Positions 1 through 6,442 of a stretch of 44,632 nt of DNA are shown one piece after another; the first letter of the stretch is position 1; every line of letters starts with the position of its first letter. Position numbers and translations under genes: made by a program. The notes under the pieces were generated by a model, which searched no databases, had not been told where the DNA came from, and was given only the letters and a program-made list of their open reading frames with translations. The stretch comes from Parcubacteria group bacterium. Its GTDB lineage: Bacteria > Patescibacteriota > Minisyncoccia > UBA10092. The stretch spans positions 1 to 44,632 of the forward strand of contig JACPHB010000002.1 in NCBI GenBank assembly GCA_016188835.1, given 5' to 3'.

Positions 1-72
1 TTCGTGAGGTATCCCCAGCTTAAATTTTTCATCGGGAGTATGTCCCGATTGCGACTCTTGTGATTCATTCAT
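1..72 (-). CDS. 5' end of a gene after rpsG, probably elongation factor G (partial)
   Basis: An open frame starts with ATG at 72 and runs off the window edge, giving 24 codons that begin MNESQESQSG and end LGIPHE. It lies 33 bp downstream of rpsG on the same strand, where fusA sits in str operons. The visible part is a low-conservation N-terminal extension, so the identity rests on context only. The stretch 31-49 is a perfect hairpin (ATCGGGA, 5-nt loop, TCCCGAT) translated in frame, like the palindromic inserts in other genes here. No clear Shine-Dalgarno is seen. Confidence 0.4.
   Translation of the reverse strand, partial: MNESQESQSGHTPDEKFKLGIPHE
31..49. repeat. Palindromic element inside the N-terminus of the partial gene
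   Basis: A 7-bp perfect inverted repeat with a 5-nt loop (ATCGGGA / TCCCGAT). It is translated in frame as part of a hydrophilic N-terminal extension. No second copy was found in this window. Confidence 0.5.
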
Positions 73-105
73 AAATTTTCTTTAAAAAATTTAATTTTAA
101 TAACT

Positions 106-573
106 TTACCATGAAAAGTGAGCAAAGGCTCTGTTTGCTTCTGCCATCCTATGTGTGTCTAATTTTTTCTTTACGGCCGCGCCTTCATTATTGCTTGCCA
201 AAATAAATTCTTCCGCCAGTTTGGCGGCCATCGGCTTTCCTTTTTTTGTGTTGGCCGCTTTAATAATCCAGCGAAATGCCAGTTGAACTTTCCGATCGGC
301 TCTCACCGGCTGAGGCACCTGATAATTGGCGCCACCTATCCGGCGCGACTTAACTTCAAGCGAAGGCGAAATGTTTTTTATCGCACGCTCAAAAAGCTCC
401 AGCGGATTATTTTTGGTTTTTTCTTTTATAATATCAAAAGATTTATAAACCACTTTTTGAGCAACAGATTTTTTCCCTTGGCGCATTATATAATTTATAA
501 ATCTGCCCACTAGCGGGTTTTGATACTGATAATCCGGAGTATTAACTTTTTTTATTTTTGTTGCTCTACGCAT
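106..573 (-). CDS. rpsG: 30S ribosomal protein S7
   Basis: S7 of 155 residues, the usual bacterial length. It binds the 3' major domain of 16S rRNA and nucleates assembly of the small-subunit head. Family hallmarks are visible: the N-terminal MRRATKIKKV, the central RRIGGANYQVP segment that contacts rRNA and the exit-site tRNA, and the C-terminal HRMAEANRAFAHF. The gene starts 3 bp after the rpsL stop codon on the same strand, so the two are co-transcribed as in the str operon. It has no obvious Shine-Dalgarno of its own, which suggests translational coupling to rpsL. Confidence 0.97.
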   Translation of the reverse strand: MRRATKIKKVNTPDYQYQNPLVGRFINYIMRQGKKSVAQKVVYKSFDIIKEKTKNNPLELFERAIKNISPSLEVKSRRIGGANYQVPQPVRADRKVQLAFRWIIKAANTKKGKPMAAKLAEEFILASNNEGAAVKKKLDTHRMAEANRAFAHFSW

Positions 574-576
574 AGA

Positions 577-987
577 TTATTTTGGCCTTTTCGCTCCATA
601 CTTTGACCTTTGTTGTTTTCTGCCTTCCACTCCCGAAAAATCCAAAACGCCGCGGACAATATGGTAGCGAACGCCTGGCAAATCTTTCACCCTTCCGCCG
701 CGAATCATTACTACCGAATGTTCTTGAAGGTTATGACCGACGCCAGGAATGTAAGCAGTTACTTCTTTGCCGTTGGTAAGCCGGACCCTGGCCACTTTTC
801 GCAGAGCCGAATTCGGTTTTTTAGGAGTAGTGGTGAAGACCTTAACGCAAACTCCTCGCTTAAACGGAGACGGCGAAAAAACCGGCCGGTTTTTAATGAC
901 GTTAAAATAATACTGCAAAGCCGGAGATTTGGTCTTGCTTTTCTTCGGCCGCCTCGGTTTTTTTATCAATTGATGAATTGTCGGCAT
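577..987 (-). CDS. rpsL: 30S ribosomal protein S12
   Basis: S12 of the decoding centre, 136 residues from the ATG at 987 ([10 protein letters not shown]). The frame stays open up to a TTG at 1023, but the family start MPTI fits the ATG, and that TTG belongs to the promoter -35 box. Seen: [44 protein letters not shown] and the basic C-terminus. The proline-lysine motif TPKKPNS carries the lysine that is changed in classical streptomycin resistance. It heads the rpsL-rpsG operon. A consensus promoter sits so close that the mRNA may begin at the ATG. Confidence 0.96.
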   Translation of the reverse strand: MPTIHQLIKKPRRPKKSKTKSPALQYYFNVIKNRPVFSPSPFKRGVCVKVFTTTPKKPNSALRKVARVRLTNGKEVTAYIPGVGHNLQEHSVVMIRGGRVKDLPGVRYHIVRGVLDFSGVEGRKQQRSKYGAKRPK

Positions 988-994
988 GTCCCTT

Positions 995-1023
995 AATTTA
1001 ACCGTATCCGAACATTTTGTCAA
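995..1023 (-). promoter_or_regulatory. rpsL promoter, leaderless geometry
   Basis: On the minus strand TTGACA (1023-1018), a 17-bp spacer and TAAATT (1000-995) are followed by 7 nt and the rpsL ATG at 987. The predicted transcription start falls at or next to the ATG. Confidence 0.65.
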
Positions 1024-1029
1024 TTCTAT

Positions 1030-1062
1030 AAAAAAATGCTACTGATTTTTAATCTCAGTAGC
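1030..1062 (-). terminator. Rho-independent terminator after the 76-aa gene
   Basis: Perfect 8-bp stem GCTACTGA/TCAGTAGC (1038-1045 and 1055-1062) with a 9-nt loop, followed on the minus strand by a run of seven T. It separates the gene at 1091-1321 from the rpsL promoter. Confidence 0.85.
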
Positions 1063-1090
1063 TTCACATTGAGAAACCTCTTAATATTAA

Positions 1091-1321
1091 TTATCTTTCC
1101 GAATAACCCAGATTTTTTAAAGCGCTCTCTACTTTGTTAAGTAAAGCCTTATTTATATTTAATTCGACAATTGTAGAAGTTATCGCCAGTCCTGGATAAC
1201 CTGTATCATGGTTTTCTTCATATAATGATGCTGAATGACTCGGAACCCCAAAAGCTTTTAGTATGCTTTTCACCACTTCTTGTTGGCCAGCGGGCCCAGA
1301 GAATCTCTTGATTTGGATCAT
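1091..1321 (-). CDS. Small hypothetical protein, 76 aa
   Basis: An unrecognised soluble protein of 76 residues. It has alternating strand/helix character (IKRFSGPAG, VVKSILKAFGV, PGLAITSTIVELNIN, NKVESALKNLGY) that could form a small alpha/beta fold. No signal peptide, membrane segment or catalytic motif is seen. The start is well supported: AGGAGGG lies 5 nt before the ATG at 1321, one of the better Shine-Dalgarno sites in the window. The gene is monocistronic, bounded by its own terminator at 1030-1062 and by a promoter with a palindrome over the -10 box at 1374-1413, so it is probably regulated by a repressor. Function unknown. Confidence 0.7.
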   Translation of the reverse strand: MIQIKRFSGPAGQQEVVKSILKAFGVPSHSASLYEENHDTGYPGLAITSTIVELNINKALLNKVESALKNLGYSER

Positions 1322-1373
1322 TTCTTCCCTCCTATGATTTTGAAATGATTATCTTGTAAAATAGCTTATCTAC

Positions 1374-1413
1374 AATGTATATTGAAATATACATTATTTA
1401 ATTTAAATGTCAA
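1374..1413 (-). promoter_or_regulatory. Promoter with palindromic operator for the 76-aa gene
   Basis: Minus-strand TTGACA (1413-1408), 16-bp spacer and TATATT (1391-1386). The -10 box lies inside a perfect 9-bp inverted repeat AATGTATAT/ATATACATT (1374-1382 and 1387-1395, 4-nt gap). A repressor bound there would block the promoter. The binding protein is unknown. Confidence 0.5.
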
Positions 1414-1442
1414 GATATATCATTATTCATAATTCACAGTCC

Positions 1443-1470
1443 GCATAAGCCATCTTGAGAGATGTTATGC
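1443..1470. repeat. Nested hairpin in the gpmI upstream region
   Basis: GCATAA and CATCT pair with AGATG and TTATGC around a TGAG loop, with a 2-nt bulge on the 5' arm. There is no T-run, so it is not a typical terminator. The rest of 1322-1544 is AT-rich and holds only the two promoters described. Confidence 0.4.
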
Positions 1471-1508
1471 TGTCGGATATTTAGATGTTAAATGTTATTA
1501 GATATTAT

Positions 1509-1537
1509 TTGTTATTACGATAAAAAAATAATATAAT
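1509..1537 (+). promoter_or_regulatory. gpmI promoter, leaderless geometry
   Basis: TTGTTA (1509-1514), 17-bp spacer and a consensus TATAAT (1532-1537), then exactly 7 nt to the gpmI ATG at 1545. No Shine-Dalgarno lies between, so the mRNA probably starts at the ATG. Confidence 0.7.
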
Positions 1538-1544
1538 CGTTCAT

Positions 1545-3107
1545 ATGTACAAACCTATTGTTTTGGTAATTTTAGACGGATACGGGCGGGGGCCGGAAAA
1601 CGCGGCTAACGCCATTTTCAAAGCCAAGAAACCCAATATTGATTTAATTGAAAAAAATTTCCCGATGACCAATCTTCAGGCATCGGGAATTGCTGTTGGC
1701 CTTCCTTGGGGGGAAGAGGGCAATTCCGAAGTCGGTCATTTAAATCTTGGGTCGGGCCGGATTGTTTATCAATATCTTACCAGGATAATTTTCGCCATCC
1801 GCGATGGTTCGTTTTTACAAAATCAGGAACTGCTCTTGACCGCCAAGCATGTTAAAAAAAACAATTCGGCGCTTCATATAATCGGACTTTTGGGGCAGGG
1901 CAACGTCCATAGCTATATTGATCATCTTTACGCCATACTGGATTTTGCCAAAAATGAAAAATTGGAAAAAGTTTTTATTCACGCTTTCACCGATGGCCGC
2001 GATTCGCCGCTCCAAAATTCGCTGAATTTTTATGGGAAAATCAAAAATAAACTGGATCGGGATTATCCCTTCGCCAAAATAGTTGATTTAATCGGCCGGT
2101 ATTGGGCAATGGATCGCGACAACAACTGGGATAGAACCGAAAAAACTTATCGTCTGCTTACCGAAAGCCAGGGTGAAATTGCCGGCAGTGTCGAGAGCGC
2201 CATTAAATCCGATTACGACAAAAATTTAACCGATGAGTTTATTGAACCGAAAATTATAGAAAGCGAACCGATTAAAGACAATGACGCGGTGATATTTATA
2301 AACTTCAGAGAAGACAGCGTGCGGCAATTAACCGAGTCCTTTGTTTTAGAAAATTTTGACAAGTTCAAAAGAAAACAAATCAATAATCTCTACTTCGCGA
2401 CTATGACTCGTTATGATAAAGATTTGCCGCTTCATGTTTTATTTGAACCGCTAAATATTGATAATCCTCTAGTCAAAGTAATTTCCGACGCCGGAAAATT
2501 TCAAATTCATATTGCCGAAACAGAAAAATACGCTCACGTAACTTATTTCTTTAACGGCGGCATTGAGGCCTCCTTTCCCAAAGAAGACCGGTTGCTTGTG
2601 CCGACTCAACATGATTATAACTTTGCCGAAAATCCGGCAATGTCCGCTCCCGAAATAACCAAAAAAGTCATTGAAAGCATAGAATCAAAAAAATACGATT
2701 TTATCGTTATTAACTACGCCAACGCCGACATGATCGGCCACACCGGCGATTTTAAAGCCACCGTCAAAGCAATCGAAATTATAGACGATAAAATAGGACA
2801 AATTATGGAAGCAGTACTTAAAATTAACGGGATTTTAATTATCACCGCCGATCACGGCAATGCCGATGAAAAAATCGATCTTCTGACCGGAACGCCTCTT
2901 ACGGAACACTCCGCCAATCCGGTGCCATTCTATTTGATTGGAAATGATTTTAAAAATGAGAAATCCCAAGAAGACGTTGAGGTTGGGAAACTGGAAGTGA
3001 GCGGTATTTTGGCAGATGTAGCGCCGACAATTTTGGAATTAATGGATTTACCGAAGCCGCCGGAAATGACCGGAAAAAGCTTGCTGAAAATACTTGATAA
3101 AAAATGA
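1545..3107 (+). CDS. gpmI: 2,3-bisphosphoglycerate-independent phosphoglycerate mutase
   Basis: Interconverts 3- and 2-phosphoglycerate in glycolysis using two Mn ions and a phosphoserine intermediate. At 520 residues it has normal family length. Seen: the N-terminal metal site LVILDGYG, the catalytic serine motif GNSEVGHLNLG near residue 60, HAFTDGRDS, GRYWAMDRD, the metal-binding NYANADMIGHTGDF and ITADHGNAD, and TEHSANPVPF near the C-terminus. No insertion of the kind found in tsaD or rluD is visible. The start is fixed by homology (MYKPIVLVILDGYG) and by the promoter 7 nt upstream. The gene stands alone, followed by two tRNAs. Confidence 0.96.
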   Translation: MYKPIVLVILDGYGRGPENAANAIFKAKKPNIDLIEKNFPMTNLQASGIAVGLPWGEEGNSEVGHLNLGSGRIVYQYLTRIIFAIRDGSFLQNQELLLTAKHVKKNNSALHIIGLLGQGNVHSYIDHLYAILDFAKNEKLEKVFIHAFTDGRDSPLQNSLNFYGKIKNKLDRDYPFAKIVDLIGRYWAMDRDNNWDRTEKTYRLLTESQGEIAGSVESAIKSDYDKNLTDEFIEPKIIESEPIKDNDAVIFINFREDSVRQLTESFVLENFDKFKRKQINNLYFATMTRYDKDLPLHVLFEPLNIDNPLVKVISDAGKFQIHIAETEKYAHVTYFFNGGIEASFPKEDRLLVPTQHDYNFAENPAMSAPEITKKVIESIESKKYDFIVINYANADMIGHTGDFKATVKAIEIIDDKIGQIMEAVLKINGILIITADHGNADEKIDLLTGTPLTEHSANPVPFYLIGNDFKNEKSQEDVEVGKLEVSGILADVAPTILELMDLPKPPEMTGKSLLKILDKK

Positions 3108-3137
3108 TTTTTGTGATATTTTAAGCACTAAATTAGT

Positions 3138-3211
3138 GCGCCTGTAGCTCAATTGGATAGAGCGTGTGGCTTCGGACCACAAGGTTCCGGGTTCGAGTCC
3201 TGGCAGGCGCG
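3138..3211 (+). tRNA. tRNA-Arg (anticodon TCG)
   Basis: Complete cloverleaf: acceptor GCGCCTG/CAGGCGC, D-stem GCTC/GAGC, anticodon stem TGTGG/CCACA with loop CTTCGGA, T-stem CCGGG/CCTGG with a G-T pair, discriminator G. CCA is not encoded. It would read CGA and, with wobble, other CGN codons. Confidence 0.95.
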
Positions 3212-3221
3212 CAAAATAAAC

Positions 3222-3296
3222 GCGCCCATAGCTCAATGGTAGAGCAGATCCCTCTTAAGGATAAGGTTGAAGGTCCGAATCCTTCTGGGCGCACCA
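3222..3296 (+). tRNA. tRNA-Lys (anticodon CTT), CCA encoded
   Basis: Acceptor GCGCCCA/TGGGCGC, loop CTCTTAA with anticodon CTT, T-arm GAAGG/CCTTC, then ACCA encoded in DNA. The outer pair of the anticodon stem (G27 with A43) is mismatched. It lies 10 bp after tRNA-Arg, so both probably come from one transcript. Confidence 0.92.
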
Positions 3297-3300
3297 AATC

Positions 3301-3329
3301 TTTACACAAAAATCTACTTGTGGTATAAA
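3301..3329 (+). promoter_or_regulatory. Promoter for the zinc protein / DUF6899-like pair
   Basis: TTTACA (3301-3306), 17-bp spacer and TATAAA (3324-3329), preceded by the extended -10 TGG. The start would be near 3336, giving a leader of about 40 nt with a real Shine-Dalgarno. Confidence 0.65.
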
Positions 3330-3375
3330 ACTAGCGATTTTTGTTTTGGTCTTTTATAAATATAAGGAGATAGTA

Positions 3376-3555
3376 ATGATTGATAGAGGATTTGTTCAAA
3401 TGAAATGCGATAAAAAAGAAACTTGCAAATACGGGCTTCCCCACTATCATTGCCAAATTTGCGGCATGCAAGTTAACAGCGACGAACTTCGCCGCGATTA
3501 TCACCCTTGCTGTTCGGTAAAATGCATCAAGATTTATAACACCCGGTTCGCCTGA
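3376..3555 (+). CDS. Small Cys/His-rich zinc-binding protein, 59 aa
   Basis: An unrecognised 59-residue protein with likely zinc ligands: CDKKETCKYG, then HYHCQICGM, then HPCCSVKC. That is eight cysteines and several histidines in spacing typical of small treble-clef or zinc-ribbon modules. The frame is open from 3346, but the start is set at 3376 because AAGGAG lies 7 nt upstream. It is followed 15 bp later by the gene at 3571, also with a strong Shine-Dalgarno, so the two form a small operon ending at the terminator at 4100. It may be an accessory or regulatory subunit of its partner; function unknown. Confidence 0.65.
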   Translation: MIDRGFVQMKCDKKETCKYGLPHYHCQICGMQVNSDELRRDYHPCCSVKCIKIYNTRFA

Positions 3556-3570
3556 GAAAGGAGAACGCCA

Positions 3571-4098
3571 ATGCCATACGTTATACAAGAAGATAGAAAG
3601 CTACTGGAAGAAGATTTAACTTATTTGGCAAATGAAATTTGTAGTAATTATCGGGCAACAAAATTTCATCTATTGGCTTACAAATATATCTGTTTTAAAT
3701 TAGGACTTAAAGTTTTACCGCAAAGACGTTATGCCGCGCTTTCAGCGGTCCGCGCCGTATATAGCGATGCTAGTTTTGAGTGGCAGCGCCGTTTGAAAAT
3801 TAAACCAAAAAAATTTGTGAATTTCGCTCAATTCCCGATATTAGATGAGAAAATAAAAAATTTATCGGAAAAAATAATCAGTATTGCCTCTCAATGCCAA
3901 GAACCTAACTTTGCTTGGCAGGGACTTCTTAATTATTCAATAACTGTTTTGGGTTTAAAAATTGCGGATAAACACAAAAGTAAACGGTTTTCATCTCTTA
4001 TCGCAGGAGTATTAGAATGCCTGCATGATCGTTTTTATGAAATTGAGATGGCCTTTTATGAAGACGAACAAATTATCAAAAATGGCGATGTTTTTTAA
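3571..4098 (+). CDS. DUF6899-like protein, 175 aa
   Basis: A soluble alpha-helical protein of 175 residues. The start MPYVIQEDRKLL and the end YEDEQIIKNGDVF recall a small family (DUF6899 as I remember it) that begins MPYI..EDR, carries an NY.IT segment and closes with YED.KI..NGDV. The matching internal piece here is LLNYSITVLGLKI. No biochemical role is known to me for that family. The start has AAAGGAG 9 nt upstream. It is the second gene of the operon begun by the zinc protein and ends at a strong terminator. The family match is from memory and not verified. Confidence 0.6.
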   Translation: MPYVIQEDRKLLEEDLTYLANEICSNYRATKFHLLAYKYICFKLGLKVLPQRRYAALSAVRAVYSDASFEWQRRLKIKPKKFVNFAQFPILDEKIKNLSEKIISIASQCQEPNFAWQGLLNYSITVLGLKIADKHKSKRFSSLIAGVLECLHDRFYEIEMAFYEDEQIIKNGDVF

Positions 4099-4099
4099 T

Positions 4100-4127
4100 A
4101 AATCCCGAATTTTTCGGGATTTTAATT
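4100..4127 (+). terminator. Rho-independent terminator
   Basis: AATCCCGAA (4101-4109), 3-nt loop, TTCGGGATT (4113-4121), then TTAATTT. It closes the two-gene operon 3376-4098. Confidence 0.8.
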
Positions 4128-4166
4128 TGGCAAAATTAGCAACAGGGTATTAAGATTAAATATTAT

Positions 4167-4256
4167 GGAGGGTTGGCAGAGCGGTCTAATGCGCCAGTTT
4201 CGAAAACTGGTTGGGGAGCAATCCCCTCACAGGTTCAAATCCTGTACCCTCCGCCA
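4167..4256 (+). tRNA. tRNA-Ser (anticodon CGA), CCA encoded
   Basis: Class II tRNA: acceptor GGAGGGT/ACCCTCC, anticodon stem CCAGT/ACTGG with loop TTCGAAA, long variable arm (TGGGGAGCAATCCCCTCA), T-arm CAGG TTCAAAT CCTG, discriminator G and encoded CCA. Confidence 0.94.
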
Positions 4257-4343
4257 GTTGGAATTTTAACTACTTGACAAAAGATTTTATAACGACGATT
4301 ATATTTACAAAGAAATTTAGCTCGTTAAAAACGAGAGGGCCTG

Positions 4344-5138
4344 ATGAACCAAGGCAAACGGAAAGATTTATCGGCTTATATTGGTACTGTAATCGCTTTT
4401 TTAATCATTTTTGTAATCAGCGGCTGCACCGCAGTAGGCAGTATCACTCAAAAGGATAATTATAAATTTGAAACAACCGGACTTTTTATAAAGCCCTGTC
4501 AAGAAAGGGCGGATCTTGAAAAATCAAATCAGAATAAGAAAAGTGGTTTTTTCGCCAAATTTAAAACTTCAAAAGAAGATCGCGCTAAAGAATTAAACAC
4601 GACGCTTAACTGTAATGAAGTAGATATTGAAAGAATGGTTGCGGTATTTAATAGTATTAAAGAAAGCGATGAAGAAAACGGCATTTTAGGCGATTCCATT
4701 GAAGAGGTAAAAAGTAAAGGATTCACGATTCATCTTGATAATGAAGGAAAAACACGTCGGCCAAGCACAGAGATTCTTTACGGCGCCGACGCTTTGGCAG
4801 AAGTAGGAATGCCTCTTAACCCCCCGCAATTAAACACGCCTGAAGCGATTGAAATATATAAAAAGTACATGAAGTCGCATTTGGCTTGGACATTTAAAGA
4901 AACAAAAATTGGAGAGAAAACGGATCGTTTTTATATTAATACCAAAAATGCTTCAACAATAGGGCCGAATTATAAATTTGTAATCACTTATAAAAATAAT
5001 CATGTCTTCCGGCGCGTTACCAAGGGCGGCCCTCAAAATAGGGTAACTCAAGAAAAAGCGTTTCTCCTCGGTCCGGGCGAATTTATCGGCGATCTTTTAA
5101 CGGGCGGAGTAAACAAGGGTATAAACCTTATTAAGTAG
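4344..5138 (+). CDS. Putative lipoprotein, 264 aa
   Basis: A secreted lipoprotein of unknown function. It has a basic N-terminus (MNQGKRKDL), a hydrophobic segment IGTVIAFLIIFVIS and the lipobox ISGC with Cys near residue 28. The mature part is charged and has no recognised domain. Its middle (SIKESDEENGILGDSIEE) is acidic, and a sequence near the C-terminus reads FLLGPGEFIGDLLTGGVNK. The Shine-Dalgarno GAGAGGG lies about 7 nt upstream, partly inside a 5-bp hairpin (CTCGT/ACGAG, 4320-4334), so translation could be modulated. A TTGACA at 4274 is a possible -35 but has no good -10. The gene is monocistronic, with a terminator overlapping the stop codon. Confidence 0.75.
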   Translation: MNQGKRKDLSAYIGTVIAFLIIFVISGCTAVGSITQKDNYKFETTGLFIKPCQERADLEKSNQNKKSGFFAKFKTSKEDRAKELNTTLNCNEVDIERMVAVFNSIKESDEENGILGDSIEEVKSKGFTIHLDNEGKTRRPSTEILYGADALAEVGMPLNPPQLNTPEAIEIYKKYMKSHLAWTFKETKIGEKTDRFYINTKNASTIGPNYKFVITYKNNHVFRRVTKGGPQNRVTQEKAFLLGPGEFIGDLLTGGVNKGINLIK

Positions 5139-5165
5139 GGTGGAGAAAATTCCATCCTTTTTATT
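5138..5165 (+). terminator. Terminator after the lipoprotein gene
   Basis: GGGTGGA (5138-5144) pairs with TCCATCC (5151-5157, one G-T pair), followed by TTTTTATT. The stem begins at the last base of the stop codon. Confidence 0.75.
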
Positions 5166-5168
5166 TGT

Positions 5169-5192
5169 CCCGCCGTTCAGCTGAAGGGCGGG
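5169..5192. repeat. Intergenic 24-bp palindrome
   Basis: CCCGCC, an inner TTCAGCTGAA and GGGCGGG form a near-perfect palindrome with a single mismatched pair. It resembles the CCCGCC/GGCGGG elements at 5305-5319 and 26230-26243. Confidence 0.65.
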
Positions 5193-5194
5193 GT

Positions 5195-5223
5195 TTGAAT
5201 ATCAATGTTTAAAATGGTAAATT
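5195..5223 (+). promoter_or_regulatory. Promoter of the gene at 5234
   Basis: TTGAAT (5195-5200), 17-bp spacer and TAAATT (5218-5223), with extended -10 TGG, then 10 nt to the ATG. The -35 and -10 hexamers match those of the tsaD promoter. The implied leader is about 3 nt. Confidence 0.6.
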
Positions 5224-5233
5224 TAAATGAGAT

Positions 5234-5755
5234 ATGACGAATGAAACTATTAAAATTAAAGTGCGGGAAGAAAATCAGGAAAACTCCGCTTCAGACGAAA
5301 TAAGCCCCGCCTCTGGCGGGATAAACTGGCAAATTGAAGAGCGGCAGACAAATTTAAACAATGGCCAGTGGCTTTGGGCTTTGGCTATTATTGGTTTTGC
5401 CGTTATTGTTTTTTCAATACTTTTAAAAAATTATCTTTTAATAATTATTGTTGTTTTGGCGGCATTTATTATTTACGCTTCAAAAAACAAAACACCGGAA
5501 ATACACGAATTTCGGCTTGACAGCGACGGCATCGTTATTAACGGAAAATTTTATTCTTACGACAATTTTGAATCGTTTGGGATTCTTTCGGATAATGAAA
5601 TCGCTTTCAGGCGCAAACACCATTTGATGCCTCTTTTAACCATTCCGTTTCATAGCCACGATGAATCCGAAATCAAAAAAATTCTCGAGAATCGCCTGCC
5701 GGAAAACGAAGAAGAAGAATCTTTCTTGGATTTGCTGCAAAAAAAATTCTTTTAA
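5234..5755 (+). CDS. Membrane protein with cytoplasmic PH-like tail, 173 aa
   Basis: Unknown function. Residues 1-45 are hydrophilic. Two close transmembrane segments follow (WLWALAIIGFAVIVFSILL and YLLIIIVVLAAFIIYA, about residues 46-80), then a beta-rich domain (EFRLDSDGIVINGKFYSYDNFESFGIL) that resembles bacterial PH-like domains of small membrane proteins, and an acidic tail ending FLDLLQKKFF. A palindromic element (5305-5319) is translated in frame as SPASGGI within the N-terminal part. The mRNA is probably near-leaderless. It lies between the lipoprotein and tRNA-Arg and is monocistronic. Confidence 0.65.
   Translation: MTNETIKIKVREENQENSASDEISPASGGINWQIEERQTNLNNGQWLWALAIIGFAVIVFSILLKNYLLIIIVVLAAFIIYASKNKTPEIHEFRLDSDGIVINGKFYSYDNFESFGILSDNEIAFRRKHHLMPLLTIPFHSHDESEIKKILENRLPENEEEESFLDLLQKKFF
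5305..5319. repeat. In-frame palindromic element in the membrane-protein gene
   Basis: CCCGCC, loop TCT, GGCGGG: a perfect 6-bp stem translated as part of the low-complexity N-terminal region. It resembles the arms of the intergenic palindromes at 5169 and 26221. Confidence 0.55.
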
Positions 5756-5759
5756 ACTT

Positions 5760-5831
5760 CCCCTCGTCGTTCAATGGACAGGACGCAAGATTGCGGATCT
5801 TGCGATGTAGGTTCGATTCCTACCGAGGGGG
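5760..5831 (+). tRNA. tRNA-Arg (anticodon GCG)
   Basis: Acceptor CCCCTCG/CGAGGGG, D-stem GTTC/GGAC, anticodon stem CAAGA/TCTTG with loop TTGCGGA, T-arm GTAGG TTCGATT CCTAC, discriminator G, no encoded CCA. All stems are perfect, so the GCG anticodon is secure. Most bacteria instead use tRNA-Arg ACG with A34 deaminated to inosine. Confidence 0.95.
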
Positions 5832-5847
5832 CAAAAATCTAAAATTT

Positions 5848-6048
5848 ATGATAATTTTTACTAAACACGCGGAAAACAAATTTGAAATTTTGAAAAAGCA
5901 TAAATTTTTAATTACTAAAAAACAGGTCTTGAAAACTGTAGAAAAACCAGAATTAATTAATAAATCGCGCTTGCCACTTTTAATTGCGCAGCGAAAAATT
6001 GACAGAGACCGTGTTTTACTGGTAGTATATAAAAATGGTCGAAATTAA
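5848..6048 (+). CDS. Short DUF4258/RelE-like protein, probably C-terminally truncated
   Basis: 66 residues from the ATG at 5848; the frame upstream reads through tRNA-Arg and is not used. FTKHAENKFEILKKHKFLITKKQVLKTVEKPELI resembles DUF4258 and related toxin-like proteins (F..HA..R...R.I....V..T...PE). The usual final strand (VVYR..G....VIT.YP) breaks off at VVYKNGRN followed by a stop, so this copy lacks its last strand. No antitoxin gene is adjacent in the expected form; the next gene is charged and coiled. It may be a decaying orphan toxin. The family call is tentative. Confidence 0.45.
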   Translation: MIIFTKHAENKFEILKKHKFLITKKQVLKTVEKPELINKSRLPLLIAQRKIDRDRVLLVVYKNGRN

Positions 6049-6071
6049 TAAATTAATTAAGCTATAAATTT

Positions 6072-6389
6072 ATGACAAAAGATTCTCGAGAAGACTATGG
6101 CGCTGCGGTATGGAATAAAGAACAATCAGAACTAGAAGTAAAACAAAATCCACGATCATTCTTAGAAGAATTATCTGATCGCGATTCTTGGGCCCAGCGT
6201 CGACTACAAAAAGCCAAAGCAAAGTTAGAAAAGATAAAAAGTTTGAATTACGATAAAGCCTTAGAACTTGAGGGAAAACATAAACAATTAGTTCAAGCAG
6301 TAGCCGATGCTCAAAAAACTCTTTTTGAGTTTGAGCGCACTGAGCTAGATATGCATAAAGTAGAAGACGGAGACGAAACAGTAGAATAA
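6072..6389 (+). CDS. Charged coiled-coil hypothetical protein, 105 aa
   Basis: Unrecognised soluble protein. Residues 35-92 are strongly helical with heptad-like spacing (WAQRRLQKAKAKLEKIKSL, LEGKHKQLVQAVADAQKTLFEFE), followed by an acidic tail EDGDETVE. No signal peptide or membrane segment. It starts with ATG at 6072, 23 bp after the toxin-like fragment, with no clear Shine-Dalgarno. Codon use looks like that of neighbouring genes, which supports a real gene despite the lack of recognisable domains. Confidence 0.55.
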   Translation: MTKDSREDYGAAVWNKEQSELEVKQNPRSFLEELSDRDSWAQRRLQKAKAKLEKIKSLNYDKALELEGKHKQLVQAVADAQKTLFEFERTELDMHKVEDGDETVE

Positions 6390-6442
6390 TTTCCAAAACA
6401 AAAACTATAAGCTAAAATCTATGGTTTTAATTATTTCTTTTT

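Noticed and set aside
4274..4305. Promoter TTGACA plus TATATT for the lipoprotein gene
   Set aside because: Spacing of 20 bp is outside the usual range and no other -10 fits well.
5791..5847. N-terminal extension of the DUF4258-like ORF
   Set aside because: It reads through tRNA-Arg; the ATG at 5848 is the first start after the tRNA.
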